Shown here: positions 50,428-58,376 of the stretch, one piece after another
Numbering within the stretch: position 1 is the stretch's first letter
How the letters are laid out: every line of letters starts with the position of its first letter
Source of the DNA: Chthoniobacter sp.
GTDB taxonomy: Bacteria; Verrucomicrobiota; Verrucomicrobiia; Chthoniobacterales; Chthoniobacteraceae
Direction: 5' to 3'
DNA: 64,000 nucleotides
Assembly (NCBI GenBank): GCA_021414005.1
Contig: JAIOPH010000031.1
Location: forward strand, 47,973-111,972
The notes under the pieces: generated by a model
Seen by the model: only the letters and a program-made list of their open reading frames with translations
What the model was told of the DNA's origin: nothing
The model's database searches: none
Position numbers and translations under genes: made by a program

Positions 50428-51747
50428 CTACCCTCCGCCGCACACTTCGCCGATCGCCAGTCGCACGGCCTCCACGGCGCGGGTGAGCTGGTCGGGCGTG
50501 ATGCAGTAGGGCGGCAGGAGGACGAGGGTGTCGAGGATGGGGCGGGTGAGGAGGCCGTGCGGGCGCGCGGCAAGGCAGACTCGCGCGCCGGTGCGGGCGG
50601 CCGGGGGAAAAGGCTCACCGTTTTCCTGCCGCAGCTCGATGCCGGCGATGAAGCCGCACTGGCGGATGTCGGCGACGTGCGGCAGGGCGCGCAGGCCGTG
50701 GAGCAGGGTGGTGAAATGGGCGATCTGGTCGCGCAGCCGGGCGAAGACGTTTTCCTCGCGGAAGATGGCGAGGCTGGCGAGGGCGGCGGCGCAGCCGAGG
50801 GGGTTCGCGGTGTAGCTGTGGCCGTAGTAGAGGGTGCGCTCGGGGCCGCCGAGGAAGGCGGCAAAGATGCGCTCGGTGGTGAGGGTGGCGGCGAGCGGGA
50901 GGTAGCCGCCGGTGAGGCCTTTGGCGAGGGCGATGAAGTCCGGGATGACGCCTTCCTGTTCGCACGCAAACATGGTGCCGGTGCGGCCAAAGCCGGTCAT
51001 TACTTCGTCGAGGATGAGCAGGACGCCGTGCGCGTCGCACCACGCGCGCAGCTCGGCGAGCATGCCGCGCGGCCAGAGCCGCATGCCGGCGGCACCCTGG
51101 ATGAGCGGCTCGATGACGACGGCGGCGATGGAGTGCGGAAGTGGGAATGCGGATTGCGGAAGGGTGCCGCTGGCGAGGGCGCGGAGTTCGTCCATGTCCG
51201 CGACGTGGGTGACGGGGAATTGCCAGGCGGCGAAGCGGTCGTGGAAGGTGGGGATGCCGCCGAGGCTGGACGCGCCGAGGGTGTCGCCATGATACGCGCC
51301 GGAGAAGGCGACGAAGTGCGTGCGCTCGGGCTGGCCGCTCTGCTGCCAGAATTGCGCGGCCATTTTCAAGGCGACCTCGATGGCGGTGGAGCCGTCGTCG
51401 GAGAAAAAAACGCGCGTGAGGGAGTCCGCCGGCCAGAGCGCGACCAGCTCCGCGGCGAGCTGCGCGGCGGGCGGGTGGGTGAAGCCGAGGAAGGAGGTGT
51501 GCGCCACGCGGTCGAGTTGCGCGCGGATGGCGGCGTCGATACGCGGATGCCGGTGGCCGTGGAGGTTGGTCCAGATGGAGGAGTTGCCGTCGAGGTATTC
51601 GCGGCCCGCGCTATCGCGCAGCACCGCGCCCGCGCCTTCCACGAGCACCAGTGGCTCATGCCCCGCCGCGCACCAGTCGGTGTGCTGGGTGAAGGGGTGC
51701 CAGGCGTGAGCCTGGTCGGCGGCGGCGGTTGGGGTGGCGGGGTTCAT
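50428..51747 (-). CDS. bioA: adenosylmethionine-8-amino-7-oxononanoate aminotransferase
   Basis: Encodes 439 residues. BioA transfers the amino group of S-adenosylmethionine to KAPA, giving DAPA in biotin synthesis, with PLP. Signatures: HAWHPFTQHTDW, YLDGNSSIWTNLHGHRHP, FFSDDGSTAIEVALKMA, FSGAYHGDTLGASSLGG, LLILDEVMTGFGRTG and IALAKGLTGGYLPLAATLTT with the PLP lysine. The start is ATG 51747 and not the TTG at 51756. A short extra loop (LPQSAFPLPHS) is encoded by a run of the GCGGAA repeat (51131-51165) between ELRALAS and IAAVVIEPL. No other bio gene is adjacent. Confidence 0.95.
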   Translation of the reverse strand: MNPATPTAAADQAHAWHPFTQHTDWCAAGHEPLVLVEGAGAVLRDSAGREYLDGNSSIWTNLHGHRHPRIDAAIRAQLDRVAHTSFLGFTHPPAAQLAAELVALWPADSLTRVFFSDDGSTAIEVALKMAAQFWQQSGQPERTHFVAFSGAYHGDTLGASSLGGIPTFHDRFAAWQFPVTHVADMDELRALASGTLPQSAFPLPHSIAAVVIEPLIQGAAGMRLWPRGMLAELRAWCDAHGVLLILDEVMTGFGRTGTMFACEQEGVIPDFIALAKGLTGGYLPLAATLTTERIFAAFLGGPERTLYYGHSYTANPLGCAAALASLAIFREENVFARLRDQIAHFTTLLHGLRALPHVADIRQCGFIAGIELRQENGEPFPPAARTGARVCLAARPHGLLTRPILDTLVLLPPYCITPDQLTRAVEAVRLAIGEVCGGG

Positions 51748-51758
51748 TAACAACAACT

Positions 51759-51915
51759 GTCATCCTGAGCGGAGTTCCCGGCGGGCGCAGGCGGGCGGGA
51801 CCGCAGTCGAAGGATCTCTAACTATTTCGTCGGGCGCAGGCGGTGGGTGGGACGTGCTCCGCGCCGCCGCCGCCCGCGGAAAAGTGAGAGGTCCTTCGGC
51901 TGCGCTCAGGATGAC
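51759..51915. repeat. dispersed inverted repeat with GTCATCCTGAGC ends, copy 2
   Basis: The left arm is 51759-51823 and the right arm 51885-51915, with GTCATCCTGAGCGGAG, TCGAAGGATCTCTAAC and GAGGTCCTTCGGCTGCGC. It also shares the internal GCAGGCGGTGGGTGG with the copy at 31970-32154, so they are one family. Located directly upstream of bioA. Confidence 0.85.
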
Positions 51916-51933
51916 CGGTTGGAATGGGAGCGC

Positions 51934-52230
51934 TCAATCGTTGTCCGATGCGTCTTCAGACGTCGCCGCCTCCCACGTCCCGCCGCGCTCGGTGATCATC
52001 TTCTCCACGGCGGCGAGGTCTTCGTAGGAGAGGTGCTTGCGCTGGTATTTGCGAAAGAGGACGTCGCGCAGTTCGATGAGATCCTCGACGGGCGGGTCGT
52101 CGTAGTAGGTCCACGCCGGGTCGCTTTTGAGCTTCGCCTGCACGCGCCAGCGCTTGCCGAATTTCTCGGCGCGGACTTCGCGTTTCTCGCCGTCGGCGGT
52201 GGTGGTTTTCCAGACGTGGGTGTTGCGCAT
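51934..52230 (-). CDS. conserved-looking small cytoplasmic protein, unknown
   Basis: Encodes 98 residues from ATG 52230. The N-terminal half is a compact beta segment (HVWKTTTADGEKREVRAEKF, then RWRVQAKLKSDPAWTYYDD), the C-terminal half helical (EDLIELRDVLFRKYQRKHLS; AAVEKMITERGGTWE). It is rich in charge with no signal peptide. The family is not recognised; the fold could be a small nucleic-acid- or protein-binding unit. It diverges from the CPBP protease gene and lies just beyond the second inverted repeat. Confidence 0.65.
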   Translation of the reverse strand: MRNTHVWKTTTADGEKREVRAEKFGKRWRVQAKLKSDPAWTYYDDPPVEDLIELRDVLFRKYQRKHLSYEDLAAVEKMITERGGTWEAATSEDASDND

Positions 52231-52279
52231 CGTGTTTTGTGTGGAGCGGGCGGAGGAGACTGGCAAGGATGCGCGGGCT

Positions 52280-53197
52280 TTGAAAGACCTCGCCAAAATA
52301 TTCGGCTATCTCGCCGCAGTCATCGTCCTGGGAGCCCTGCTCGCGCCGCCGCTCTACTGGACGGCGCATTGGCTGGCGGGACACGGCATCTTCCCGGTGC
52401 TCGCGAAGTTCAAGTTCCAGAAATTCTTCAATCGTGCTGCGGTCGTCTCCGCGGTCATTTTGATCTGGCCGACCATCCGCTGGTTGAAGATCGGCGGCTG
52501 GCGGCAACTGGGCCTCGCGCCCGATCCGCGCTGGCGGCAGCACTTGCTCGCCGGCTTTTTCATTGCGGCACTGGCGGTGGCAGTGATGGCTTTCGCCTAC
52601 ATCCAACTCGGCCTTTACCGTTGGCGAACGGACCCAGCCGGATGGGGAAAATTTGTCCAAGTCGCGCTCGCCGCCGTCGGGGCACCGCTCGTGGAGGAAG
52701 CACTGTTTCGCGGCGCGATCCTCGGCCTGCTCCGCCGCTCGCTCCGCCCCTACCACGCGCTTGTTTGGGTCAGCGCACTCTTCGCCGCCGTGCATTTTCT
52801 CAAGCCGGACGAGGCGTTCGATCCCGGCCCGGTCGGCTGGCTCACCGGCTTCGCGCTGGTGCCGCACAGCTTCCATCGATTCGCTGATCCCACCGCGCTC
52901 CTTGCCGGTTTCACCACACTTTTCGCGCTCGGCTGGCTGTGCGGCGAGGCCGCGCTGCGTACGCGTGCGCTTTGGATGAGCATCGGCCTGCACGCCGGCG
53001 TAGTCTTTGTGAAAATGAACTTCGAGGCCGTGGCGAAGTTCGCCGTGAAAGCGAAGGACCGCGACGGCTGGCTGCCGTGGGTGGACGATCGCTTTGAGAA
53101 CGGCCTCGTTCCCGTGGCCGTGCTGCTGGTCGCGTGGGGCGCGGTGCGGCTGTGGCTCGCTTATGAAAATCGGCACGACATTGCGGCGCGCGGGTGA
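52280..53197 (+). CDS. CPBP-family (CAAX-like) intramembrane metalloprotease
   Basis: Encodes 305 residues from TTG 52280 (GTG 52241 is an alternative). Eight or so hydrophobic helices are seen. The ABI/CPBP catalytic motifs are APLVEEALFRGAILG (EExxxR), FAAVHFLK and WMSIGLHAGVVF, which supply the glutamate, arginine and histidines. The family comprises membrane glutamic-type or metallo-proteases, with roles from prenyl protein processing to bacteriocin immunity. The comF ATG lies inside its last 35 bp, suggesting translation coupling. Confidence 0.88.
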   Translation: MKDLAKIFGYLAAVIVLGALLAPPLYWTAHWLAGHGIFPVLAKFKFQKFFNRAAVVSAVILIWPTIRWLKIGGWRQLGLAPDPRWRQHLLAGFFIAALAVAVMAFAYIQLGLYRWRTDPAGWGKFVQVALAAVGAPLVEEALFRGAILGLLRRSLRPYHALVWVSALFAAVHFLKPDEAFDPGPVGWLTGFALVPHSFHRFADPTALLAGFTTLFALGWLCGEAALRTRALWMSIGLHAGVVFVKMNFEAVAKFAVKAKDRDGWLPWVDDRFENGLVPVAVLLVAWGAVRLWLAYENRHDIAARG

Positions 53198-53894
53198 GGC
53201 GCTGACCTCGCTGTTCTTCCCGCCGCACTGCGCAAGCTGCGGGGCGGACACGGCGGGTGGCGTGCATCTCTGCACGGGCTGCGCGGAGCAGGCGAAAGTG
53301 ATCGCGGCCCCGTTTTGCCAGCGCTGTTCGGAGCCGTTCTTCGGCGCGATCGACGGCGCGTTCACTTGCGCGAACTGTGCCGACCGCACGCTGCATTTCG
53401 ACTGCGCGGTGGCGCGCTATCTCAGCCGCGGCGTGGTGCGGGAGTTCGTGCATCGCTTCAAATACGACCGCCACTTTTACCTCCGCCATCCGCTCACCGA
53501 CTGGCTGGCCGGGACGCTCGACGACGCGCGCATCCGCGCGCAGCGCATCGACGCGCTGGTGCCGGTGCCGCTGCACAGCGCGCGCTTTCGCGAACGCGAA
53601 TTCAACCAGGCCGACGTGCTCGCCGAACTGCTCGCGGAACGCGCCCGGCTCCCGCTGCTTCGCGCGCTGGAGCGCATCCGCTACACCACCACGCAGACGC
53701 GGCTCGACCGGCACGAGCGGATGGAAAACTTGCGCAACGCCTTTCGCGTGCGACAGACTCCCGCCGTGCAAAACCGCCATCTCGTTTTAGTGGACGACAT
53801 CTTCACCACGGGCTCCACCGTGGATGAATGCGCGCGTGTGCTGCGGGCCGCCGGCGCGGCCTCCGTGCGCGTCATCACGGTCGCCCGGGGCTGA
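53163..53894 (+). CDS. comF: ComF-family phosphoribosyltransferase-like protein
   Basis: Encodes 243 residues. Two zinc-finger-like clusters are at the N-terminus (CASCGADTAGGVHLCTGC; CQRC...CANC), then the PRTase core LVPVPLHSARFREREFNQAD, TTTQTRLDRHERMENLRNAF and the PRPP loop LVLVDDIFTTGSTVDECARV. ComF is required for DNA uptake in competent bacteria, linked to single-strand DNA processing. The ATG at 53163 overlaps the upstream protease gene. accD starts 21 bp later, so a CPBP-comF-accD-folC operon is likely. Confidence 0.92.
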   Translation: MKIGTTLRRAGEALTSLFFPPHCASCGADTAGGVHLCTGCAEQAKVIAAPFCQRCSEPFFGAIDGAFTCANCADRTLHFDCAVARYLSRGVVREFVHRFKYDRHFYLRHPLTDWLAGTLDDARIRAQRIDALVPVPLHSARFREREFNQADVLAELLAERARLPLLRALERIRYTTTQTRLDRHERMENLRNAFRVRQTPAVQNRHLVLVDDIFTTGSTVDECARVLRAAGAASVRVITVARG

Positions 53895-53915
53895 ATCCGC
53901 CAACTTTCCTGACCT

Positions 53916-54755
53916 ATGGGCATTTTCTCCAAACCCTCCTTCAACTCCGACAAGAAGCGCGAATTCCCCGAAGGGCTCTGGCAGAAATGCCCGAGCTGCG
54001 CGGAGATGATCCACAACCTCGATCTCGTGCAGAACTTCCGCGTCTGCCCGAAGTGCGACCACCACATGACCCAGACCGCGCACGAGCGGCTGGAGATGCT
54101 GCTCGATGTCGGCTCCTTCGAGGAGCACGACGCCAATCTCGTCTCGGTGGATACGCTGAAATTCACCGGCATGGCGAGCTATACCGACCGGCTGAAGAGC
54201 TACCAGAAAAAGACCGGCCTGAAGGACGCGGTGATCAGCGGCCTCGGCGCCATCGACGGCCAGCGCGTTTCCATCGCGGTCATGGATTTCAATTTCATCG
54301 CGGCGACCATGGGCTCGGTCGTGGGCGAAAAGCTCACGCGCGCCGTGGAGCGCGCCACGAGGGAACGGCTGCCAGTGATCATCGTCTCGGCGTCCGGCGG
54401 CGCGCGGATGTATGAGGGCGTGCTCAGCCTGCTGCAAATGGCGAAGACCTGCGGCGCGCTCGCGCTGCACGCGCAGGCGCGGCTGCCCTACATCTCCGTC
54501 CTCACGCATCCCACCACCGGCGGGGTGAGCGCGAGCTTTGCCACCGTGGGCGACATCATCATGGCGGAGCCAAAGGCGATGATCGGGTTCGCCGGCCCGC
54601 GCGTCATCAAGGAGACGACGCACCAGGATCTGCCGCCCGATTTTCAAACCGCTGAATTCCTCGAAGACCACGGACTGGTGGACATGATCGTGCATCGCAA
54701 AAAGATGCGCGAAACGCTGGGCGAACTGCTCGGTTACCTCGCTCCCGCGAAGTGA
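53916..54755 (+). CDS. accD: acetyl-CoA carboxylase carboxyltransferase beta subunit
   Basis: Encodes 279 residues. The zinc ribbon CPSC (C25, C28) and CPKC (C44, C47) is followed by the crotonase-fold carboxyltransferase: SGLGAIDGQRVSIAVMDFNF, GSVVGEKLTRAVE, SASGGARMYEGVLSLLQMAK and HPTTGGVSASFATVGD. AccD pairs with AccA to carboxylate acetyl-CoA to malonyl-CoA, the first step of fatty-acid synthesis. Its TGA overlaps the folC GTG. accA is not in the window. Confidence 0.97.
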   Translation: MGIFSKPSFNSDKKREFPEGLWQKCPSCAEMIHNLDLVQNFRVCPKCDHHMTQTAHERLEMLLDVGSFEEHDANLVSVDTLKFTGMASYTDRLKSYQKKTGLKDAVISGLGAIDGQRVSIAVMDFNFIAATMGSVVGEKLTRAVERATRERLPVIIVSASGGARMYEGVLSLLQMAKTCGALALHAQARLPYISVLTHPTTGGVSASFATVGDIIMAEPKAMIGFAGPRVIKETTHQDLPPDFQTAEFLEDHGLVDMIVHRKKMRETLGELLGYLAPAK

Positions 54756-55978
54756 ATTACGATGAAGCCGTGGCGTGGCTCTACGCCACCCAGCTCCACG
54801 GCATCCACCTCGGCCTGGAAAACATCCAGCGCCTCACCGCGGCGCTCGGAATCAAGGTCGCGGGGCCGGACGCGCCACGCTTTCTCCACGTCGCGGGGAC
54901 CAACGGCAAGGGCTCGGTCTGCGCGATGCTCGACGCCTGCTGCCGCGCGGCCGGGTTGCGGACGGGCCTTTTCACCTCACCGCATCTGGTGACCTTCCGC
55001 GAGCGGATCCGGCTCGATGGCGAGATGATCAGCGAGGACGAAGTCGCCACCGGGTTGAGCGAGATTCGCGCGGTAGTCGAGGGCTGGGATCACGCGCCTA
55101 CATTTTTTGAAATCACCACGGCGCTGGCGCTCGCGTGGTTCCAGCGGCGCGGTGCGGAAGTCGTGGTGCTGGAGACGGGCCTCGGCGGGCGGCTCGACGC
55201 GACGAATGTGGTGACACCCGCGGTCAGCGTCATCACGCGTATCGACCTGGATCATCAGCAATGGCTCGGCGATTCGCTGCCGGCCATCGCGCTGGAGAAA
55301 GCGGGGATCATCAAGCCGGACGTGCCGGTCCTGACCGGGCCGCAGGACGACGAGGTGCGGGTGGTGCTCGTGCAGATGGCCATGTGGCGCGGCGCGCAGA
55401 TGCACTTCGTCTTTTCGCCGCTGCGGAGGATGGAAATCGCACTCGCGGGGAGTCATCAGCGCTGGAACGCCGCGCTCGCCGTGCATGCGTTGGAACTCGC
55501 GGGGCTCGACATTTCCGGCGCGGCCATCGCGCGGGGGCTCCGCACGATCGAGTGGCCGGGCCGGTTTCAGCAAATCACGCCGCGTGTGGTGCTCGATGGC
55601 GCGCACAATCCGGCGTCCGCGCGGCGGCTCACGGAGACGTGGCGCGAGGTGTTCGGTGAGCAGCGAGCGACACTCCTGCTCGGCGTGCTGCAGGATAAGG
55701 ATGTGCTCGGAATCTGCGCGGCGCTGCTGCCGATTGCCGGGCGCATCATTGCCGTACCCGTGCAGAATCCGCGCTCGGCCACGCCGCAGGAAATCTGCCG
55801 CGCAATCGGGCAGATCGCGCCGCGGCAGGAGTGCATTGCGGTGCGGGATTTTCCGGCGGCGCTGCGTATCGCGGAGTCGATGGGGCGGCGGATGCTGATC
55901 ACGGGCTCGCTCTTTCTGGTCGGCGAAGCGCTCGCGCATTTCCAGACGGGCGCAGTGCTGGAAGTCAGCGCGCAGTAG
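54752..55978 (+). CDS. folC: folylpolyglutamate / dihydrofolate synthase
   Basis: Encodes 408 residues from GTG 54752, overlapping accD (GTGA). Mur-ligase-family features: P-loop VAGTNGKGSVCAMLDACCRA, TSPHLVTFRERIRLDGEMIS, the acid/omega loop VVLETGLGGRLDATNVV, and DGAHNPASARRLTETW. FolC adds glutamates to folate and makes dihydrofolate from dihydropteroate. The accD-folC order is common in bacteria. End 18 bp from the convergent rpe stop. Confidence 0.95.
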   Translation: MNYDEAVAWLYATQLHGIHLGLENIQRLTAALGIKVAGPDAPRFLHVAGTNGKGSVCAMLDACCRAAGLRTGLFTSPHLVTFRERIRLDGEMISEDEVATGLSEIRAVVEGWDHAPTFFEITTALALAWFQRRGAEVVVLETGLGGRLDATNVVTPAVSVITRIDLDHQQWLGDSLPAIALEKAGIIKPDVPVLTGPQDDEVRVVLVQMAMWRGAQMHFVFSPLRRMEIALAGSHQRWNAALAVHALELAGLDISGAAIARGLRTIEWPGRFQQITPRVVLDGAHNPASARRLTETWREVFGEQRATLLLGVLQDKDVLGICAALLPIAGRIIAVPVQNPRSATPQEICRAIGQIAPRQECIAVRDFPAALRIAESMGRRMLITGSLFLVGEALAHFQTGAVLEVSAQ

Positions 55979-55995
55979 CGGCCCCCCCGCACGCC

Positions 55996-56652
55996 CTATA
56001 CCCCGCGCATTTGCCGGACGGCGGCAGCGGCGTCGGGGGCGGCGAAGACGGAGGTGCCGGCGACGAGGGTATCGGCGCCGTTTTCGATGGCGAGGGGCGC
56101 GGTGGCGGTGGTGATTCCGCCGTCCACCTCGATGCGAAAACCAAGTCCCAGCCGGGCGCGCGCGGCGGCGGCGGCGCGAACTTTGGGCATGGTCTCGGGC
56201 ATGAAGGGCTGGCCGCCGAAACCGGGGACGACGGTCATCACGAGCAGCAGATCGATCTGCCCGAGGAAAGGCGCGACCGCCTCGAACGGCGTGGCCGGGC
56301 GCAGCGCGAGGCCACAGGTGCGACCGGCGGCGCGAATGGCGGCGAGGGTTTGCGCGACATCGTGCCGGGCCTCGACGTGCACGGTGATGTTGCGCGCGCT
56401 TTTCACGAAGCGGGGAAAGTAGTGATCGGGGCGCTCGATCATCAGATGCACATCGAGCGGCACGGTGGCGACTTTCGCCGCGGCGTCCACGAAGGCCGGA
56501 CCGAAGGAAATGTTGTCCACGAAATGGCCGTCCATCACGTCGCAGTGCAGCCAGTCCCCGCCCGCGGCCTCGGCCCGGCGCACCTCGGCGTGGAGCTGCC
56601 CGAAGTCGCAGGCGAGCAGCGAGGGCGCGACGAAGATGGGATGTGCGGTCAT
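55996..56652 (-). CDS. rpe: ribulose-phosphate 3-epimerase
   Basis: Encodes 218 residues, the usual size. The TIM barrel shows APSLLACDFGQLHAEV, HCDVMDGHFVDNISFGP, PLDVHLMIERPDHYF, VMTVVPGFGGQPFMPET and IEVDGGITTATAPLAIENG with the metal-binding His/Asp residues. Rpe interconverts ribulose-5-phosphate and xylulose-5-phosphate in the pentose-phosphate pathway. The 115 bp upstream to the MgtE gene includes a half of the CAGAGG palindrome and no gene. Confidence 0.96.
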   Translation of the reverse strand: MTAHPIFVAPSLLACDFGQLHAEVRRAEAAGGDWLHCDVMDGHFVDNISFGPAFVDAAAKVATVPLDVHLMIERPDHYFPRFVKSARNITVHVEARHDVAQTLAAIRAAGRTCGLALRPATPFEAVAPFLGQIDLLLVMTVVPGFGGQPFMPETMPKVRAAAAARARLGLGFRIEVDGGITTATAPLAIENGADTLVAGTSVFAAPDAAAAVRQMRGV

Positions 56653-56767
56653 GGGTGAAAATGGACGGCGGAGAAAATAACCGTGGAGGCGCAGAGGGGC
56701 GAGAGCGGACCGGGGAAAAATTCAAAACCCCAGCTTTGTCCGCACCTCTCACATAACTCCCGGTGGT

Positions 56768-57748
56768 TCACAGCAGCCACGTCGCCAGGGAAAAATAGAG
56801 TGCGAGCGTGAGCACGTCGGTGACGGCGAGCGTGATCGGACCGGCGGCGATTTTCGGGTCGAGCTTCCAAGCGTGGAGGAGCGAGGGCACCAGCAACCCG
56901 GCGAAGCAGGCGATGCCCACGGAGCCAAAAACGCTCGCGCCAATCACGGCGGCTCCCGCGAGAGTGCCCCGCCACAGCCACACGATGGCGAAGACCAATC
57001 CTCCACAGCCTGCGCCAAGCATCAATGCGTCCAGCAGTTCGCGCCGGGCGCTGCGCTGGAACCAAGGCCACGTCAGCTTTTCCGCGCGCAGAGCCTGGAG
57101 CGTGAGGGTCATGGATTGGATGCTCACGGACTCCGCGAGGGCGAGGACGAGCGCGAGGAAAAAGGCGATGATGATCGCGCGCTCCAGCGTGGCCTCGAAG
57201 ATGCCCGCGAGCAGCGCACCGAGCGTGCCGCTGCCGATGGTGGCGAGGAGCCACGGAAAGCGCAGGCGGAATGCCTTGAGCGGGGACGCGCCTTGCATCT
57301 GTGTGATCTTGAAGCCGAGCGTCTCGAACATGTCGTTCACCTTTTCCGGTTCGGCGAGGTCCAGCGCCTCCTCGGCGAAAACGCCGATGTCGATGATGCC
57401 CGTGACGCGGCGTTGCTCATCAATCACCGGGATGGCGAAAAATTTGTAGAGGACGAAAAGTTCGCATGCCTCGAGCAGCGTGGCGCTCTGTGGGATGGCC
57501 ACGACGCGGCGGATCATCAGTTCACTCAGCGGCGTCGCGCCCGGCGCGGTGAGCAGGCGGCGGGTGGGCAGTACGCCTATGAGCCGCGCAGTTGCGTCGG
57601 CCACATAGAAATAGATGATGCGTTCGCCGATTCCGCGCTCGCGGATAACCGCCAGCGCCTCGTCGATGGTCATCGTTTCGCGCAGCAGCGCGAAATCAGT
57701 CCGCGCGTGGGCCAGGACGGACTCGTGGAGATGGGCCGGCCCGGACAT
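56768..57748 (-). CDS. MgtE-type magnesium transporter with CBS domains
   Basis: Encodes 326 residues from ATG 57748. Residues ~20-150 are two CBS domains (ERIIYFYVADATARLIGVLP; FFAIPVIDEQRRVTGIIDIG). The C-terminal ~170 residues hold five membrane helices with the MgtE pore pattern ESVSIQSMTLTLQAL and ITLAVTDVLTLALYFSLA. MgtE is a Mg2+ channel gated by its cytosolic part. The N-terminal MgtE_N domain is missing, so the protein is shorter than typical (~450). It follows a 47-aa membrane peptide gene by 19 bp. Confidence 0.9.
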   Translation of the reverse strand: MSGPAHLHESVLAHARTDFALLRETMTIDEALAVIRERGIGERIIYFYVADATARLIGVLPTRRLLTAPGATPLSELMIRRVVAIPQSATLLEACELFVLYKFFAIPVIDEQRRVTGIIDIGVFAEEALDLAEPEKVNDMFETLGFKITQMQGASPLKAFRLRFPWLLATIGSGTLGALLAGIFEATLERAIIIAFFLALVLALAESVSIQSMTLTLQALRAEKLTWPWFQRSARRELLDALMLGAGCGGLVFAIVWLWRGTLAGAAVIGASVFGSVGIACFAGLLVPSLLHAWKLDPKIAAGPITLAVTDVLTLALYFSLATWLL

Positions 57749-57767
57749 ACACGGCGAAACGGGCGCG

Positions 57768-57911
57768 TTACCGCCCCGGCATCTCGACTTTCGGCGGTGG
57801 CGGCGGCGCGCTGCGCTGGTCAATGTAGGCCCAGACGCCCACGGCGAAAGCCATCACGAGCGCGGCACAGACGATCATCCGCGTGAGCGAAGGATCAGGT
57901 GCCGCAGGCAT
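57768..57911 (-). CDS. 47-residue single-span membrane peptide
   Basis: A small frame starting MPAAPDPSLTRMIVCAALVM with one hydrophobic helix (~12-30) and ending in a Pro-rich, charged tail (PPPPPKVEMPGR). It is placed 8 bp after the pterin dehydratase stop and 19 bp before mgtE, on the same strand, so it is probably translated in that operon. Its family is unknown. Confidence 0.6.
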   Translation of the reverse strand: MPAAPDPSLTRMIVCAALVMAFAVGVWAYIDQRSAPPPPPKVEMPGR

Positions 57912-57919
57912 GGGACTGC

Positions 57920-58204
57920 CTATTCGACGAGCGTGTCGATTTTCTCCGCGACTTCGAAATCGAGATCCGTCACTCCGCCTTCGGTGTGGGTGGAAAGGGC
58001 GATGCGCACCTTGCTGTCGCGGATGTCGATCTCGGGGGAGTGATCGTCTTCCTCGGCGATCTCAGCCACGCCATTCACAAACTCGATGGACTGCGAGAAA
58101 TCGTCGAACTCGAAAGTCCGCTCGATGTGCTTCTTGTCGTGGTCCCACTCGGGAAGCTTCTTGAGCCATTCTTTAATGTCTTTTGCGTTGAGTAGGTCGG
58201 CCAT
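57920..58204 (-). CDS. pterin-4a-carbinolamine dehydratase-like protein
   Basis: Encodes 94 residues, the family's usual length. It has KKLPEWDHDKKHIERTFEFD, then DDHSPEIDI and ALSTHTEGGVTDLDFEVAEK, the PCD/DCoH signature. The expected His-His pair reads HSP here, so the second active histidine is serine while the first His and the later TH are kept. The enzyme dehydrates 4a-hydroxy-tetrahydropterin in pterin recycling; catalysis may be weakened or the role changed. First gene of the operon with the 47-aa peptide and mgtE. Confidence 0.88.
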   Translation of the reverse strand: MADLLNAKDIKEWLKKLPEWDHDKKHIERTFEFDDFSQSIEFVNGVAEIAEEDDHSPEIDIRDSKVRIALSTHTEGGVTDLDFEVAEKIDTLVE

Positions 58205-58376
58205 GGAATTGTTGGATTGGGTTTGGGGTTGGGAGAAGTAGCATCCGCTTTTGGCAATTCAAACGGAATCTATGCGCGGTTCGAACCGCAAGATCGGCCT
58301 TGCCGGTGCGGTGCGTGCGGCGGTAGTAGTGCCGGCCCACTTTCTACCAATCCAACCTCTGCAACGCACACTTCCC

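Noticed and set aside
49524..50990. 488-codon frame opposite the 238-aa gene and bioA
   Set aside because: Low-complexity Ser/Pro/Ala/Arg translation, typical of an out-of-frame shadow.
58276..58290. GGTTCGAACC resembling a tRNA T-arm before cysK
   Set aside because: No acceptor, D-arm or anticodon stem can be drawn around it.
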